Below are positions 35,096-45,212 of a stretch of DNA of 64,000 nt, piece by piece. The DNA is from Mesorhizobium ciceri biovar biserrulae WSM1271. Lineage in GTDB: Bacteria > Pseudomonadota > Alphaproteobacteria > Rhizobiales > Rhizobiaceae. The notes beneath the pieces are model-generated. The model was given only the letters and a program-made list of their open reading frames with translations. It searched no databases and was not told the origin of the DNA. Numbering within the stretch: position 1 is the stretch's first letter; the number at the start of each line of letters is the position of its first letter. The DNA lies in NCBI RefSeq assembly GCF_000185905.1, contig NC_014923.1:3681501-3745500 (forward strand). The letters are read 5' to 3'. The position numbers and the translations under genes are program-made.

Positions 35096-38044
35096 TTAGA
35101 AAAAGCCCTTCCGCTGCCACCATCCGCCGCGTTTCGGCTTGTCGTCGGTCTTGTCGTCGGTCTTGTCCTCGGCCTTGGCCGCGGGTTCTTCCGCTACGGT
35201 CGAAGACACCACCGGCTCGACCGGCGCATTCACCGCCGCCGGCTTGCGCCGCGACGGGCGGGCCTTCGGTGCCTTCTCGACAGCCGCTGCTTCGTCGGAC
35301 GCCGTGGCCGGCGTCTCGACCGGTGCTTCCGCCTCGGCAGCCGGCTCTTCGGCGACGATTTCGGCTGCGGCCTTCTTCGGCTTGGCGGCACGGCGTGGCT
35401 TCTTCGGCTTCTCCGTGCTCGGCGCGTCGTCATTGGCCGGAGCAAGCACCACCGGCTCTTCGGCCGCTGCGGTAACCACCGGCTCGCTGGCGATCACCTC
35501 GGTTGCCGAGACTTCGCCTTCGGACGCGTCGGCTGCTTCGCCAGCACTTGCCTCAGCCTCGCCTTCACCGTCTTCGCGGCGGTTGCGCTTGCCGCCGCGC
35601 TTGCCGCGCCGGCGCTTCTTGCCCTGGCCTTCGTCCGAAGCTTCAGCTGTGGCAGGAGTTTCGGAAACACCAACAGGGGCATTGTCGTCCGCTTCCGCGT
35701 CGCCATCTCCGGCGGCCGAGTCCGAGTCCGAAAACTCGCCGGCCGGAGCCGAGACGGAAGCACCGTCCGCAGGGGCGCCATGTTCGCGATCGCGATCCTT
35801 GCCGCCACGCCGACGCCGACGCTTGCGGCGCTTGCGGTCGCGGCCTTCGCCTTCCTCACCACCGGCAGCGGGCCGCGGCTGCTGTTGCTGCGGCTGCTGG
35901 CGTGGCTGTTCTGCCTGGATCGGCGCCTCGTCGTCTTCCTCGATGACGGCAATCTCATCCTCGGGCTCGTCCGGCTCGACATAGGCCGGGAAGCTGCGCG
36001 CCTCGACAAAGCCTTCCGGCTTTTCAGCCAACGCGCCGCGGAAGATCGCATAGTGCTGCGAACCCACCGAATCGTCGGCCTCGACGGTGATCGTCAGCCC
36101 GAAGCGGCTTTCGAGTTCCACCAGCGTGCCGCGCTTGTGGTTGAGCACGTAGAGTGCTGTCGCCGCCGGCGTCCGCACCGTGATGTGGCTGCGCGAATCC
36201 TTGAGCAGGAATTCCTCGATCGCCCGCACCACCATCAGCGCGACCGACGAATCGGAGCGCACATGGCCGGTGCCGCCGCAATGCGGGCAAGGCTTCATGG
36301 TCGATTCCAGCACGCTGGCGCGGATGCGCTGGCGTGACATCTCCATCAGGCCGAAATGCGAGATACGGCCGACCTGGATGCGCGCACGATCGTTCTTGAG
36401 GTGATCCTTCAGCCGCTTCTCGACGGAGCGGTTGTTGCGGTTCTCCTCCATGTCGATGAAGTCGATGACGATCAGGCCGGCAAGATCGCGCAGCCTTAGC
36501 TGACGCGCGACTTCCTCGGCCGCTTCCAGATTGGTGTGGAGCGCGGTGTCCTCGATCGAGTGCTCCTTGGTGGAGCGGCCCGAATTCACGTCGATGGCAA
36601 CCAGCGCTTCGGTCTGGTTGATGATGATGTAGCCGCCGCTCTTCAGCGTCACTTGCGGCTGCAGCATGCGGTCGAGCTGTGCCTCGATGCCGTTGCGTAC
36701 GAAGATCGGCGTCGTGTCGCGGAACGGCTGAACCACCTTGGCGTGGCTCGGCATCAGCATGCGCATGAAGTCCTTGGCCTCGCGGTAGCCTTCCTCGCCG
36801 GAGACAAGAATCTCGTCGATATCCTTGTTGTAGAGGTCGCGCACCGAGCGCTTGATCAGGCTGCCTTCCTCGTAGACCAGGGCAGGGGCCGTGGACTGCA
36901 AGGTGAGATTGCGGACATTTTCCCAAAGCCGCATCAGATATTCGTAGTCGCGCTTGATCTCTGCCTTGGTGCGGCTCTCGCCGGCGGTGCGCAGGATGAC
37001 GCCCATGCCCTGCGGCACTTCGAGATCGGCGACGACCTCCTTGAGCCGCTTGCGGTCGACCGCGCTGGTGATCTTGCGCGAAATGCCGCCGCCACGCGCC
37101 GTGTTCGGCATCAGCACCGAATAGCGGCCGGCCAGCGACAGATAGGTGGTCAGCGCCGCGCCCTTGTTGCCGCGCTCTTCCTTGACGACCTGCACCAGGA
37201 GGATCTGCCGGCGCTTGATCACTTCCTGGATCTTGTACTGGCGGCGCACCGGCTTGCGGCGGTTGCGCACTTCTTCCAGCGCATCCTCGGCGCCGACCGA
37301 TTCGACCTCGTGATCGTCCGGATGCGAGGACTGCACTTCTTCCAGCATGCCGCGATCATTGTCGCCGGAGGTCGCTTCGCTGCCTTGTTCGGCCAGCGGG
37401 ACGGCTTCGGAAATCACATCGGCCTCGACCGAGGCGGCGATCGACGTCGGGCCGCCTTCGCGGATTTCGCCTTCGTCCTGTTCGGCCGAATCCTCGCCAT
37501 GCTCGGACGCATCTGCATGTTCGGACGAATCAGCCGCATGTTCGATGATCTCGGACGTGTGCGAGATGTCCTCGACACCAGCGTCGGCACCTTCTTCTGC
37601 CTCGTCGGCAGCGTCGCTCGCCTCGCCGGAATCGGCTGCATCGCGCTTGTGCTCGCCCCGGTCGCGGGGCTTGCCGCCGCGCCTGCGGCCGCGCCGTCCG
37701 CGATCGCGGCTCTGGCGATCATCGCCGTCGCCGTCCTCGTTCTCCTCGTCCTCAGCCTCCTGCGCTTCCGCGCGCAGCAGTGCCTGACGATCGGCGACCG
37801 GAATCTGGTAGTAATCGGGGTGGATTTCACTGAAGGCGAGAAAACCGTGACGGTTGCCGCCATATTCGACAAAGGCTGCCTGAAGGGAGGGCTCTACGCG
37901 CGTTACGCGGGCTAGGTAGATGTTTCCTTTGAGCTGCTTCTTGTCCTGGGATTCAAAGTCGAATTCTTCAATACGGTTACCGCGTATGACGACAACGCGT
38001 GTTTCCTCCGGGTGGGAGGCGTCTATCAGCATTTTGTTGGGCAT
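35096..38044 (-). CDS. rne: Ribonuclease E
   Basis: 982 residues. Endoribonuclease central to mRNA decay and rRNA/tRNA processing. The S1 domain at the N-terminus is interrupted by about 170 acidic and arginine-rich residues (about 95-265), typical of alphaproteobacterial RNase E. The catalytic part has VAIDVNSG and IVIDFIDME aspartates, and the zinc-link CPHCGGTG. From about 690 onward is a disordered scaffold with RKRRKRRRRRGGK and KKRRRGKRGGK basic patches in an Ala/Glu/Pro-rich background; these are probable RNA-binding and degradosome-partner sites. The protein ends GGWWQRKGFF, a conserved rhizobial C-terminal motif as far as I can judge. Confidence 0.95.
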   Translation of the reverse strand: MPNKMLIDASHPEETRVVVIRGNRIEEFDFESQDKKQLKGNIYLARVTRVEPSLQAAFVEYGGNRHGFLAFSEIHPDYYQIPVADRQALLRAEAQEAEDEENEDGDGDDRQSRDRGRRGRRRGGKPRDRGEHKRDAADSGEASDAADEAEEGADAGVEDISHTSEIIEHAADSSEHADASEHGEDSAEQDEGEIREGGPTSIAASVEADVISEAVPLAEQGSEATSGDNDRGMLEEVQSSHPDDHEVESVGAEDALEEVRNRRKPVRRQYKIQEVIKRRQILLVQVVKEERGNKGAALTTYLSLAGRYSVLMPNTARGGGISRKITSAVDRKRLKEVVADLEVPQGMGVILRTAGESRTKAEIKRDYEYLMRLWENVRNLTLQSTAPALVYEEGSLIKRSVRDLYNKDIDEILVSGEEGYREAKDFMRMLMPSHAKVVQPFRDTTPIFVRNGIEAQLDRMLQPQVTLKSGGYIIINQTEALVAIDVNSGRSTKEHSIEDTALHTNLEAAEEVARQLRLRDLAGLIVIDFIDMEENRNNRSVEKRLKDHLKNDRARIQVGRISHFGLMEMSRQRIRASVLESTMKPCPHCGGTGHVRSDSSVALMVVRAIEEFLLKDSRSHITVRTPAATALYVLNHKRGTLVELESRFGLTITVEADDSVGSQHYAIFRGALAEKPEGFVEARSFPAYVEPDEPEDEIAVIEEDDEAPIQAEQPRQQPQQQQPRPAAGGEEGEGRDRKRRKRRRRRGGKDRDREHGAPADGASVSAPAGEFSDSDSAAGDGDAEADDNAPVGVSETPATAEASDEGQGKKRRRGKRGGKRNRREDGEGEAEASAGEAADASEGEVSATEVIASEPVVTAAAEEPVVLAPANDDAPSTEKPKKPRRAAKPKKAAAEIVAEEPAAEAEAPVETPATASDEAAAVEKAPKARPSRRKPAAVNAPVEPVVSSTVAEEPAAKAEDKTDDKTDDKPKRGGWWQRKGFF

Positions 38045-38698
38045 TATTTCGTTTCCCCCCGGCAGCCGTCAGCCGCAGCTTGCGAGGCAAAGCCTGCTGC
38101 TGCGTGTCTGGAATGTGGGTGCCGGATATTTGAACGTCCGTCGGCCGCCGCTTGAGCGCCATGGCGGTGCCGCCCGCAGCCATAATGGCGCGGTTTGATG
38201 CGGACCTTTCCATGATTGCGCTTGAAGCCATCGTCACCAACAGAACCTTTTGAACCAAAGCCCGGACGAACCGGACCAGCTTGTTTGCTCATACAGAGCC
38301 GGCACGGGAACAAACCCGGCCGTTTTCCTCACGCAGGCGATTCCCCCGCCACGGGAGCACGCCTGCGAAATTCGTCGCGATCACCTGAACCCTTTTCGCC
38401 TGAAGCGAAAGGAGCCGCCTTTACGTCTGACCCTGTAGCAAGAAGCTGCGGAGGAGGGCGGTTCCAGGATTGCAGTGATCCACCATCGCTTTTATGATTT
38501 GGCGGGGTGGATGGCAACCCCGATTTCCGATGCCGGCAAAAAGCCGTTCCGTAGCGTAAAGCCAGGCTTGCGGCCCTGCATGAAAAGGCTTGGTTAACCT
38601 TCTCTGGATACCAATCGTTAATCGAGTTCGCGGCCTAACCGGCATTTCGACGAAACGACCGGGCGCAGGGCGCCAAACCGGGAGCGACTGCAAGAGAG
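38045..38698. other. 654-bp gap: rne leader and divergent amidase promoter
   Basis: No convincing ORF on either strand. On the rne side a hairpin CCTTTTCGC-CTGAA-GCGAAAGG (38391-38412) is visible. In E. coli the rne 5' leader mediates feedback control by RNase E; a long leader here would fit, but this is inference from spacing. Confidence 0.5.
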
Positions 38699-39961
38699 AT
38701 GGGATTGGCGGACTTCACAGACAAGGGATGTCCTGTCGGCGGCCGGATCCTGGCCGCTTTCTGCCTCTTGCTGCTGCTGGCGGCCTCATCCGTCTTGTCT
38801 TCAAATGCCAGTGCCGCCGACGCTCCGCTCGTGGCAAAAGGCTACAAGATGGCCGGCGATGCCACCAAGATGCGCATCGTCATGGATTTCGACCGCGAAC
38901 CCGATATCAAATGGTTCCTGCTGCGTGGTCCCAACCGTCTTGTCATCGATCTCGCGAATACGAGATTCGCCGTGGATGCCAAGGATTTGAAGGCGCGGGG
39001 CCTGGTCAAGGGCGTGCGCCTGGGCGAACTCGGCGAGGGCGTTTCGCGTCTGATCCTCACCGGCAAGGGACCCTTTGCCGTCGACAAGTTCGACGTGCTC
39101 AAGAACGAGGACGGAACCGGCTACCGCATTGCCATCGATATGTCGGCGGCATCCGAACGCGAGTTCGATGCCGCACTTGCCAATCAGGCGCTGACCACCG
39201 GATCGACCGTTTCGACCGACAAGGGAGGGCGGGTCGGCACCGGGCCGGTCTCCAATCCGGGCCATCGGTTCACCGTCGTCATCGACCCCGGCCATGGCGG
39301 CATCGACGGCGGTGCCGAGGGCCTGAACGGCACCATCGAAAAAAACGTCACGCTGGCCTTCGCCACGGAGCTGCGCGACAAACTCGCGGCGGTCGGCAAT
39401 TATGATGTGTTCATGACGCGCGACACAGACGAATTCCTGCGTCTGGACGACCGCGTGCGCATTGCCCGTCAGCATGAGGCCGACCTGCTTATTTCGATCC
39501 ATGCCGACACGATCAGCGTCAAGGGCATTCGCGGCGCCACCGTCTATACCGTCTCCGACAAGGCTTCGGACCCCGAGGCGCAGGCGCTTGCCGACCGTGA
39601 GAACCTCTCCGACCAGTTCGCCGGCATGGAAATCAAGAACGACAACAAGGAAGTCACCGACATCCTGATCGACCTGATCCGCCGCGAAACACACAATTTC
39701 TCGATGAGTTTCGCCCACACGCTGGTTGGCCAGTTGTCGACCAGCGTCGGTCTTATCAACAATCCGCAGCGCTCCGCGGGTTTCAAGGTGCTCAAGGCAC
39801 CCGATGTGCCGTCGGTGCTGGTCGAACTCGGTTATCTCTCGAACGCCAAGGACGAGGCGCAGTTGCTCAACGCCGACTGGCGCGGCAAGGCGGCCCAGAG
39901 CATAACCAACGCCGTCGCGCTGTTCGCGTCGGCCAAGGCCGGATCGGGAACCGGAGGTTGA
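38699..39961 (+). CDS. amiC: N-acetylmuramoyl-L-alanine amidase (AMIN + Amidase_3)
   Basis: 420 residues, exported (hydrophobic signal about 17-38, cleavage near ASAAD). AMIN domain about 45-150 targets the septum; Amidase_3 about 193-410 cleaves the amide between MurNAc and the stem peptide. Zinc-site markers: VIDPGHGGIDGG, the glutamate in TIEKNVTLAF, and LLISIHADT. Late VLVELGYLSNAKDE holds the catalytic glutamate. The next gene encodes a peptidoglycan synthase, forming a cell-wall pair. Confidence 0.93.
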   Translation: MGLADFTDKGCPVGGRILAAFCLLLLLAASSVLSSNASAADAPLVAKGYKMAGDATKMRIVMDFDREPDIKWFLLRGPNRLVIDLANTRFAVDAKDLKARGLVKGVRLGELGEGVSRLILTGKGPFAVDKFDVLKNEDGTGYRIAIDMSAASEREFDAALANQALTTGSTVSTDKGGRVGTGPVSNPGHRFTVVIDPGHGGIDGGAEGLNGTIEKNVTLAFATELRDKLAAVGNYDVFMTRDTDEFLRLDDRVRIARQHEADLLISIHADTISVKGIRGATVYTVSDKASDPEAQALADRENLSDQFAGMEIKNDNKEVTDILIDLIRRETHNFSMSFAHTLVGQLSTSVGLINNPQRSAGFKVLKAPDVPSVLVELGYLSNAKDEAQLLNADWRGKAAQSITNAVALFASAKAGSGTGG

Positions 39962-40174
39962 CATGACCGGCGACGCCTGCAACCAGAGGCGGCGTTGCGC
40001 GACGACAACACCCAGTGCTTTTATTTCCGGCCAGCAGCCGTGAAATCAGGCATTGCCGTATTTTGTCCACATGGCGGCGACAAGGGTTTTCGATTACGGA
40101 TTGGGACCGGCTCGAAAGCTTGCGTGAAAGGCGGCTTCGTTTAGGAAATTCCCGAACCAAGGACTGGAGCGGGT

Positions 40175-42631
40175 ATGATTCGTCTCATTGGCTATTTTTT
40201 CGGCATCGGCACGACGCTGGCCCTTCTGGTCGCGGCGGGCGTTGCGATCTACATCGGCCATTTGTCGAAGGATCTGCCCGACTACGAGGTGCTGGCCAAA
40301 TACGAGCCGCCGGTGACCACCCGCATCCATGCGTCCGACGGCGCGCTGATGGCGGAATATGCGCGCGAACGGCGCCTGTATCTGCCGATCCAGGCCATTC
40401 CGGACCGCGTCAAGGCGGCCTTCCTGTCGGCGGAAGACAAGAATTTCTACAATCACCCGGGCATCGATGTCACCGGCCTCGGCCGCGCCATCATCGTCAA
40501 CCTGCAGAATTTCGGCTCGGGCCGGCGCCAGGTCGGCGCTTCGACGATCACCCAGCAGGTGGCGAAGAACTTCCTGTTGTCCTCGGACCAGACCTACGAG
40601 CGCAAGATCAAGGAGATGATCCTCGCCTTCCGCATCGAGCAGGCCTATCCCAAGGATCGCATTCTCGAGCTCTACCTCAACGAAATCTTCTTCGGCTTCG
40701 GCGCCTATGGCGTCGCCGGTGCGGCGCTGACCTATTTCGACAAGTCGGTCAACGAACTGTCCGTGGCCGAGGCCGCCTACCTGGCCTCCCTGCCCAAGGG
40801 GCCGAACAACTATCACCCTTTCAAGCATGCCGATCGCGCGATCGAGCGCCGCAACTGGGTCATCGATCAGATGGTCGAGAACGGCTATGTCACGCGTGAG
40901 GAAGGCAACAAGGCCAAGGCCGAGCCGCTGGGCGTGACGCCGCGGCGCAGCGGCACCTATCTGTTCGCCGGCGAGTACTTCACCGAAGAGGTGCGCCGCC
41001 AGATCATCGCCCGCTACGGCGAGAATGCGCTCTACGAAGGCGGCCTCTCCGTCCGCACCACGCTCGATCCGAAGATCCAGCTCATTGCCCGCAAATCGAT
41101 GCAGAACGGGTTGATGAAATACGACACGCTGCGCGGCTATCGCGGGCCGGTGACATCGATCGATGTCTCGGGCGACTGGGGCGTGCCGCTTGGCGCCGTC
41201 AAGGGACTGGAGGATGTTCCCGAATGGTCGCTCGCCGTCGTGCTCGACAGTTCGGCGACCGGCCTGTCGATCGGCCTGCAGCCCGCACGGCAGGCGTCGG
41301 GCGAGATCGTCAAGGAGCGCGTCGAAGGCACCATCAGCAAGGAGGACATGGGTTTTGCCATGCGCCATGTGGTCGCCGGCAAGACCGTCAAGGCCAAGTC
41401 GCCGGCGGAGGTGCTGAAGCCGGGCGACGTCATCTTCGTGCAGAAAAACGATGGTGCCGAGGGCACCTACAGCCTGCGCCAGGTGCCCGAAGTGGAAGGC
41501 GGCCTGATCGCCATGGACCCGCACACCGGCCGCGTGCTGGCCATGGTCGGCGGCTTCTCCTATGCGCAGTCCGAATTCAACCGCGCCACGCAAGCCATGC
41601 GCCAGCCGGGCTCCTCGTTCAAGCCGATCGTCTATTCGGCAGCGCTCGACAATGGCTATACGCCGGCCTCGGTGATCATGGACGGGCCGATCACGATCCA
41701 GAGCGGCAACACGAGCTGGACGCCGAAGAACTATGACGGCACCGTCGCCGGTCCGGCGACCCTGCGCTCCGGCATCGAGAAGTCGCGCAACCTGATGACG
41801 GTGCGGCTTGCCAATGACATGGGGATGAAGCTGGTGGTCGAATATGCCGAGCGCTTCGGTGTCTACGACCATCTGGCACCCTATCTGCCAATGGCGCTGG
41901 GTTCCGGCGAAACCACCGTGATGCGCATGGTGTCGGCCTATTCGATCATGGCCAATGGCGGCAAGTCGATCAAACCGTCGCTCATCGACCGCATCCAGGA
42001 CCGCTACGGCAAGACGGTGTTCAAGCAGGACGAACGTGGCTGCCAGGGTTGCAATGCGCAGGAATGGCAGAACCAGCCGGAGCCGGAGCTGGTCGACAAT
42101 TCCGAGCAGGTGCTCGACCCGATGACCGCCTACCAGATCACCTCGATGATGGAAGGCGTCGTGCAGCGCGGCACCGGCGCCACCATCGGCGAACTCGGCC
42201 GTCACATCGCCGGCAAGACCGGAACCACCAACGACGAAAAGGACGCCTGGTTCATCGGTTACACGCCCAACCTCGTCGTCGGCCTCTACATGGGCTATGA
42301 CACGCCGCGCGGCCTCGGCCATGGCGCCACCGGTGGCGGCCTCGCAGCCCCGATCTTCAAGGACTTCATGCGAGTGGCGCTGGACGGCACGCCCAATGTC
42401 GACTTCAAGGTGCCGGAAGGCATGAACCTGGTCGCCATCAATCGCAAGACCGGCATGCGTGCCGCATCGGGCGATCCCGGCACCATCATCGAAGCCTTCA
42501 AGCCGGGCACCGGTCCCGCCGACAGCTATTGGGTGATCGGCATGGGCGCGGACGGCTCCAATGCCACCGGTGGCGCACTGTCGCCGCAAGCCAATCAGGC
42601 TATCCAGTCCGGCGGCGGCGGCCTCTACTGA
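40175..42631 (+). CDS. mrcA: Penicillin-binding protein 1A
   Basis: 818-residue bifunctional class A PBP. One N-terminal transmembrane helix (about 7-28). Glycosyltransferase domain about 55-230 with catalytic E87 in AEDKNFYNH and GASTITQQVAKN. An OB-like insert (about 300-430) precedes the transpeptidase domain with S480 in SSFKP, the SxN region and K681 in GKTGTTNDEKDAWF. Builds and cross-links peptidoglycan. Preceded by GGAGCGGGT; followed by its own terminator. Confidence 0.95.
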   Translation: MIRLIGYFFGIGTTLALLVAAGVAIYIGHLSKDLPDYEVLAKYEPPVTTRIHASDGALMAEYARERRLYLPIQAIPDRVKAAFLSAEDKNFYNHPGIDVTGLGRAIIVNLQNFGSGRRQVGASTITQQVAKNFLLSSDQTYERKIKEMILAFRIEQAYPKDRILELYLNEIFFGFGAYGVAGAALTYFDKSVNELSVAEAAYLASLPKGPNNYHPFKHADRAIERRNWVIDQMVENGYVTREEGNKAKAEPLGVTPRRSGTYLFAGEYFTEEVRRQIIARYGENALYEGGLSVRTTLDPKIQLIARKSMQNGLMKYDTLRGYRGPVTSIDVSGDWGVPLGAVKGLEDVPEWSLAVVLDSSATGLSIGLQPARQASGEIVKERVEGTISKEDMGFAMRHVVAGKTVKAKSPAEVLKPGDVIFVQKNDGAEGTYSLRQVPEVEGGLIAMDPHTGRVLAMVGGFSYAQSEFNRATQAMRQPGSSFKPIVYSAALDNGYTPASVIMDGPITIQSGNTSWTPKNYDGTVAGPATLRSGIEKSRNLMTVRLANDMGMKLVVEYAERFGVYDHLAPYLPMALGSGETTVMRMVSAYSIMANGGKSIKPSLIDRIQDRYGKTVFKQDERGCQGCNAQEWQNQPEPELVDNSEQVLDPMTAYQITSMMEGVVQRGTGATIGELGRHIAGKTGTTNDEKDAWFIGYTPNLVVGLYMGYDTPRGLGHGATGGGLAAPIFKDFMRVALDGTPNVDFKVPEGMNLVAINRKTGMRAASGDPGTIIEAFKPGTGPADSYWVIGMGADGSNATGGALSPQANQAIQSGGGGLY

Positions 42632-42647
42632 CGATTTTCAGGGGCGG

Positions 42648-42676
42648 ATGGGCTGGCCTTGGGCCGGCCCATTTTG
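42648..42676 (+). terminator. Intrinsic terminator after mrcA
   Basis: ATGGGCTGGCC / GGCCGGCCCAT stem (one G-T wobble) with a 3-base loop and TTTT tail, 17 bases after the mrcA stop. Confidence 0.75.
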
Positions 42677-42748
42677 CTTTACAGCCGGCGGCGGCGTGCC
42701 TATGTATCGCGCCGACCGATTTCAGCAAACAGGACAGAACAGCCAGCC

Positions 42749-43880
42749 ATGCGCGCGGAAACGCAGAATATTGTCGACGAGATCAGGCAGGCGATAACCC
42801 TGCTGAGGAGGCATCTTTGACTGGGATCAAGCCATAAAGCGGCTTGAATACCTCAATGTGCGCGCCGAGGACGCCAGCCTCTGGAACGAGCCGCTGGAAG
42901 CGCAGAAGCTGATGCGCGAACGCCAGAGCCTCGAAGAAGGCATCGCCTCGGTGAAAGGTCTGACGCAGGCGCTGGAAGACAATATCGGCCTGATCGAACT
43001 CGGCGAGGAAGAGCGCGATGAGGGCGTGATCGCCGAGGCGGAAGCCGCGATCCGCTCGATGCAAGGCGAAGCGAAGGCCCGCCAGGTCGAGACGCTGCTG
43101 TCGGGTGAAGCAGACTCCAACGACACCTATCTCGAAATCCATGCCGGTGCCGGCGGCACCGAAAGCCAGGACTGGGCCTCGATGCTGCTGCGCATGTACA
43201 CGCGCTGGGCCGAGCGGCGCCGTTTCAAAGTCGAAGTGCTGGAAATGCATGACGGCGAAGAGGCCGGCATCAAGTCCGCCACGTTGATGATCAAAGGCCA
43301 CAACGCCTATGGCTGGATGAAGACGGAATCGGGCGTTCATCGCCTGGTGCGTATTTCGCCCTATGACAGCAATGCGCGCCGGCATACGTCCTTCGCCAGC
43401 GTCTGGGTCTATCCGGTCATCGACGACACGATCGAGATCGACGTCTCCGAATCCGACGTCCGCATCGATACTTATCGCTCGTCCGGCTCGGGCGGCCAGC
43501 ACGTCAACACCACCGATTCGGCGGTGCGCATCACGCATCTGGCCACTGGCATCGCGGTCGCCTGCCAGGCCGAACGTTCGCAGCACAAGAACAAGGCCAA
43601 GGCCTGGGAGATGCTGCGCTCGCGCCTTTACGAGGAAGAGCTGAAGAAGCGCGAGGCGGTTGCAAACGCCACCGAAGCATCGAAGAGCGATATCGGCTGG
43701 GGCCACCAGATCCGCTCCTATGTGCTGCAGCCCTATCAGTTGGTGAAGGATCTCCGCACCGGCGTCGAGAGCACCAGCCCGTCGAGCGTGCTCGATGGCG
43801 ACCTCGACGATTTCATGGAAGCCTCGTTGTCGCAGCGCATCGAAGGCGGTGCCGGCGAAGCCGTGGCGGACCTGGACTAG
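42749..43880 (+). CDS. prfB: Peptide chain release factor 2, programmed +1 frameshift
   Basis: The gene is split into two frames: ATG at 42749 to CTT at 42815-42817, then an in-frame TGA (42818-42820). Reading continues after a +1 slip at CTT-T with GAC at 42819. Joined length 376 codons, as for RF2. AGGAGG sits three bases before CTT, the internal Shine-Dalgarno that stimulates the slip. Low RF2 lets ribosomes pause at UGA and shift, giving autoregulation. The GGQ loop is intact (SGSGGQHVN). The tripeptide region reads SPYDSNARRHTSF, with Tyr in place of the Phe of the E. coli SPF. Cytosolic, recognises UGA/UAA. Confidence 0.95.
42809..42821 (+). promoter_or_regulatory. prfB frameshift site
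   Basis: AGG-CAT-CTT-TGA-C: slippery CTT codon, in-frame TGA with C as the following base (a poor termination context), and an upstream AGGAGG beginning at 42806. Matches the classical RF2 autoregulatory arrangement. Confidence 0.93.
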
Positions 43881-43890
43881 GATATGCCCA

Positions 43891-43927
43891 TATTCAGGTG
43901 AGGCCGGCCTGGCCTCATCTGAACATA
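43891..43927. repeat. Repeat-derived hairpin after prfB
   Basis: TATTCAGGTGAGGCC / GGCCTCATCTGAACATA with a GGCCT loop. AGGCCGGCCT and TTCAGGTGAGGCC-like strings are also present at the ends of the mosaic elements at 2375 and 11997, so this is probably a short remnant serving as a transcript-end hairpin. Confidence 0.55.
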
Positions 43928-43957
43928 CCCCTGCGCACCACAGCAATGGAGGAGAGA

Positions 43958-44377
43958 GTGCCGAGCAAGCTCACCGGAAAATGCTTTTGCGGCGCGGTTC
44001 ACTACGAGGTGGCCGACGAATTCCTCTATGCCGCGAATTGCCATTGTTCGGACTGCCGGCGCACCACCGGTTCGGCATTCAAGCCTTTCGCCGGTATCGA
44101 GCGTGAAAAGTTTGTCCTCACCGAAGGCGAGGACAAACTCCTGATCTTCGGCGACCAAAGCGGCCACAACGCGCATTGCTGCCAGTGCGGCTCCTTGCTT
44201 TATTCGCTCGTGCGCGACGGCGCCTACGTCCATGTCGCCATGGGAACGCTCGTCGACGACCCATCCATTCGTCCAACCGAGCACATCTTCGTCGGTTCGA
44301 AGGCGGGCTGGTTCACCATCACCGATGACCTGCCGCAGTATCAAGAGCACGTGATTGCCGGCTCCGACCAGCAATAG
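43958..44377 (+). CDS. GFA-family (glutathione-dependent formaldehyde-activating type) protein
   Basis: 139 residues, Zn-binding beta fold. Cysteine pairs CFCGAVHY, NCHCSDCRR and HCCQCGSLL supply the metal sites. GTG start at 43958, ten bases after GGAGG; this gives the usual MPSKLTGKCFCG start. True GFA activity is doubted for most family members, so the reaction is unknown. A second, more distant GFA gene follows at 45213. Confidence 0.85.
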   Translation: MPSKLTGKCFCGAVHYEVADEFLYAANCHCSDCRRTTGSAFKPFAGIEREKFVLTEGEDKLLIFGDQSGHNAHCCQCGSLLYSLVRDGAYVHVAMGTLVDDPSIRPTEHIFVGSKAGWFTITDDLPQYQEHVIAGSDQQ

Positions 44378-44665
44378 GCTGGAACCACAGCGGGCCAATC
44401 CCGTTTATTCGACGCCCGTTTGCCGGGAATTGACCTTGGCCTCATCTCGTCGGCGGTAGCGGATGCCTGACGTCTGTAGAACGATGTCGGGAATGCATGT
44501 TCTTGCGCCGACCAAGGAATCAGCCCAGCATCCAAGGGCTGGGAGAGAAAAAGCATTTATGGCCGGACGCGGCATATCTGCGACCCGACGATCCGGCCAC
44601 TGGGAAGATACGTTCCGGGAACGGGCAAGCGAAACGCTTGATGCTCGTTTGAAAGGAACGTTTCC

Positions 44666-45043
44666 ATGTCTGCTGCCACACTCAGATCGGCCAATGCCGT
44701 TCAACCGGCTGGCCGACTTTTGTTTTCCCTGTTCGCGATCGGCGCGATGGCAATGCTGACGGCACCTGCCTTCGCGCATGACGCCACGCCCACGGCGGCA
44801 AAGCCACAAGGCTGGAGTTATCCGTTCGCATGCTGCGCCAACTATGATTGTCGCACGACCCATACGGGCGAAGTGCTGGAGAAACCCGAGGGCTATGTCA
44901 TCGCCGGAACGGGTGAGGTCGTTCCAATGACCGACAAGCGTGTCAAGGACAGCCCGGACGGCGAGTTCCATTGGTGCGCGCACCAGGGGGGCCTCGACGC
45001 CGGCAGGACAATCTGCCTGTTCGTGCCGCCGCGCTCGTATTGA
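44666..45043 (+). CDS. Secreted cysteine-containing protein of unknown function
   Basis: 125 residues with a signal peptide (LLFSLFAIGAMAMLTAPAFA, cleavage before HDATP). The mature part has four cysteines: two in FACCANYDCR, one in HWCAHQ and one in TICLF. I recognise it as a conserved rhizobial type but know no function. Good AAAGGAACG before the ATG. The 288 bases upstream hold nothing I can assign. Confidence 0.72.
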   Translation: MSAATLRSANAVQPAGRLLFSLFAIGAMAMLTAPAFAHDATPTAAKPQGWSYPFACCANYDCRTTHTGEVLEKPEGYVIAGTGEVVPMTDKRVKDSPDGEFHWCAHQGGLDAGRTICLFVPPRSY

Positions 45044-45212
45044 CGATAGGAACGCATTCCGACGTCCGCCTGATCGCGTGTGACGGGACGGGCTTGCTGA
45101 GACCAGCCTGTCGCGGTAGCGCCGGGTGATGCTTGCTGACAGACAGTTGTCAGGAGCACCTCTTTATGCTGCCTTTGCCGCACAGGGGGGCGGCGACAGG
45201 AGGAGTTCGTTG

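Noticed and set aside
35139..37915. Several plus-strand open frames opposite rne
   Set aside because: They mirror low-complexity Ala/Glu/Pro coding of the RNase E tail and have no independent signals.
40094..42589. 831-codon open frame antisense to mrcA
   Set aside because: Shadow frame; composition is non-protein-like and PBP1a motifs lie on the other strand.
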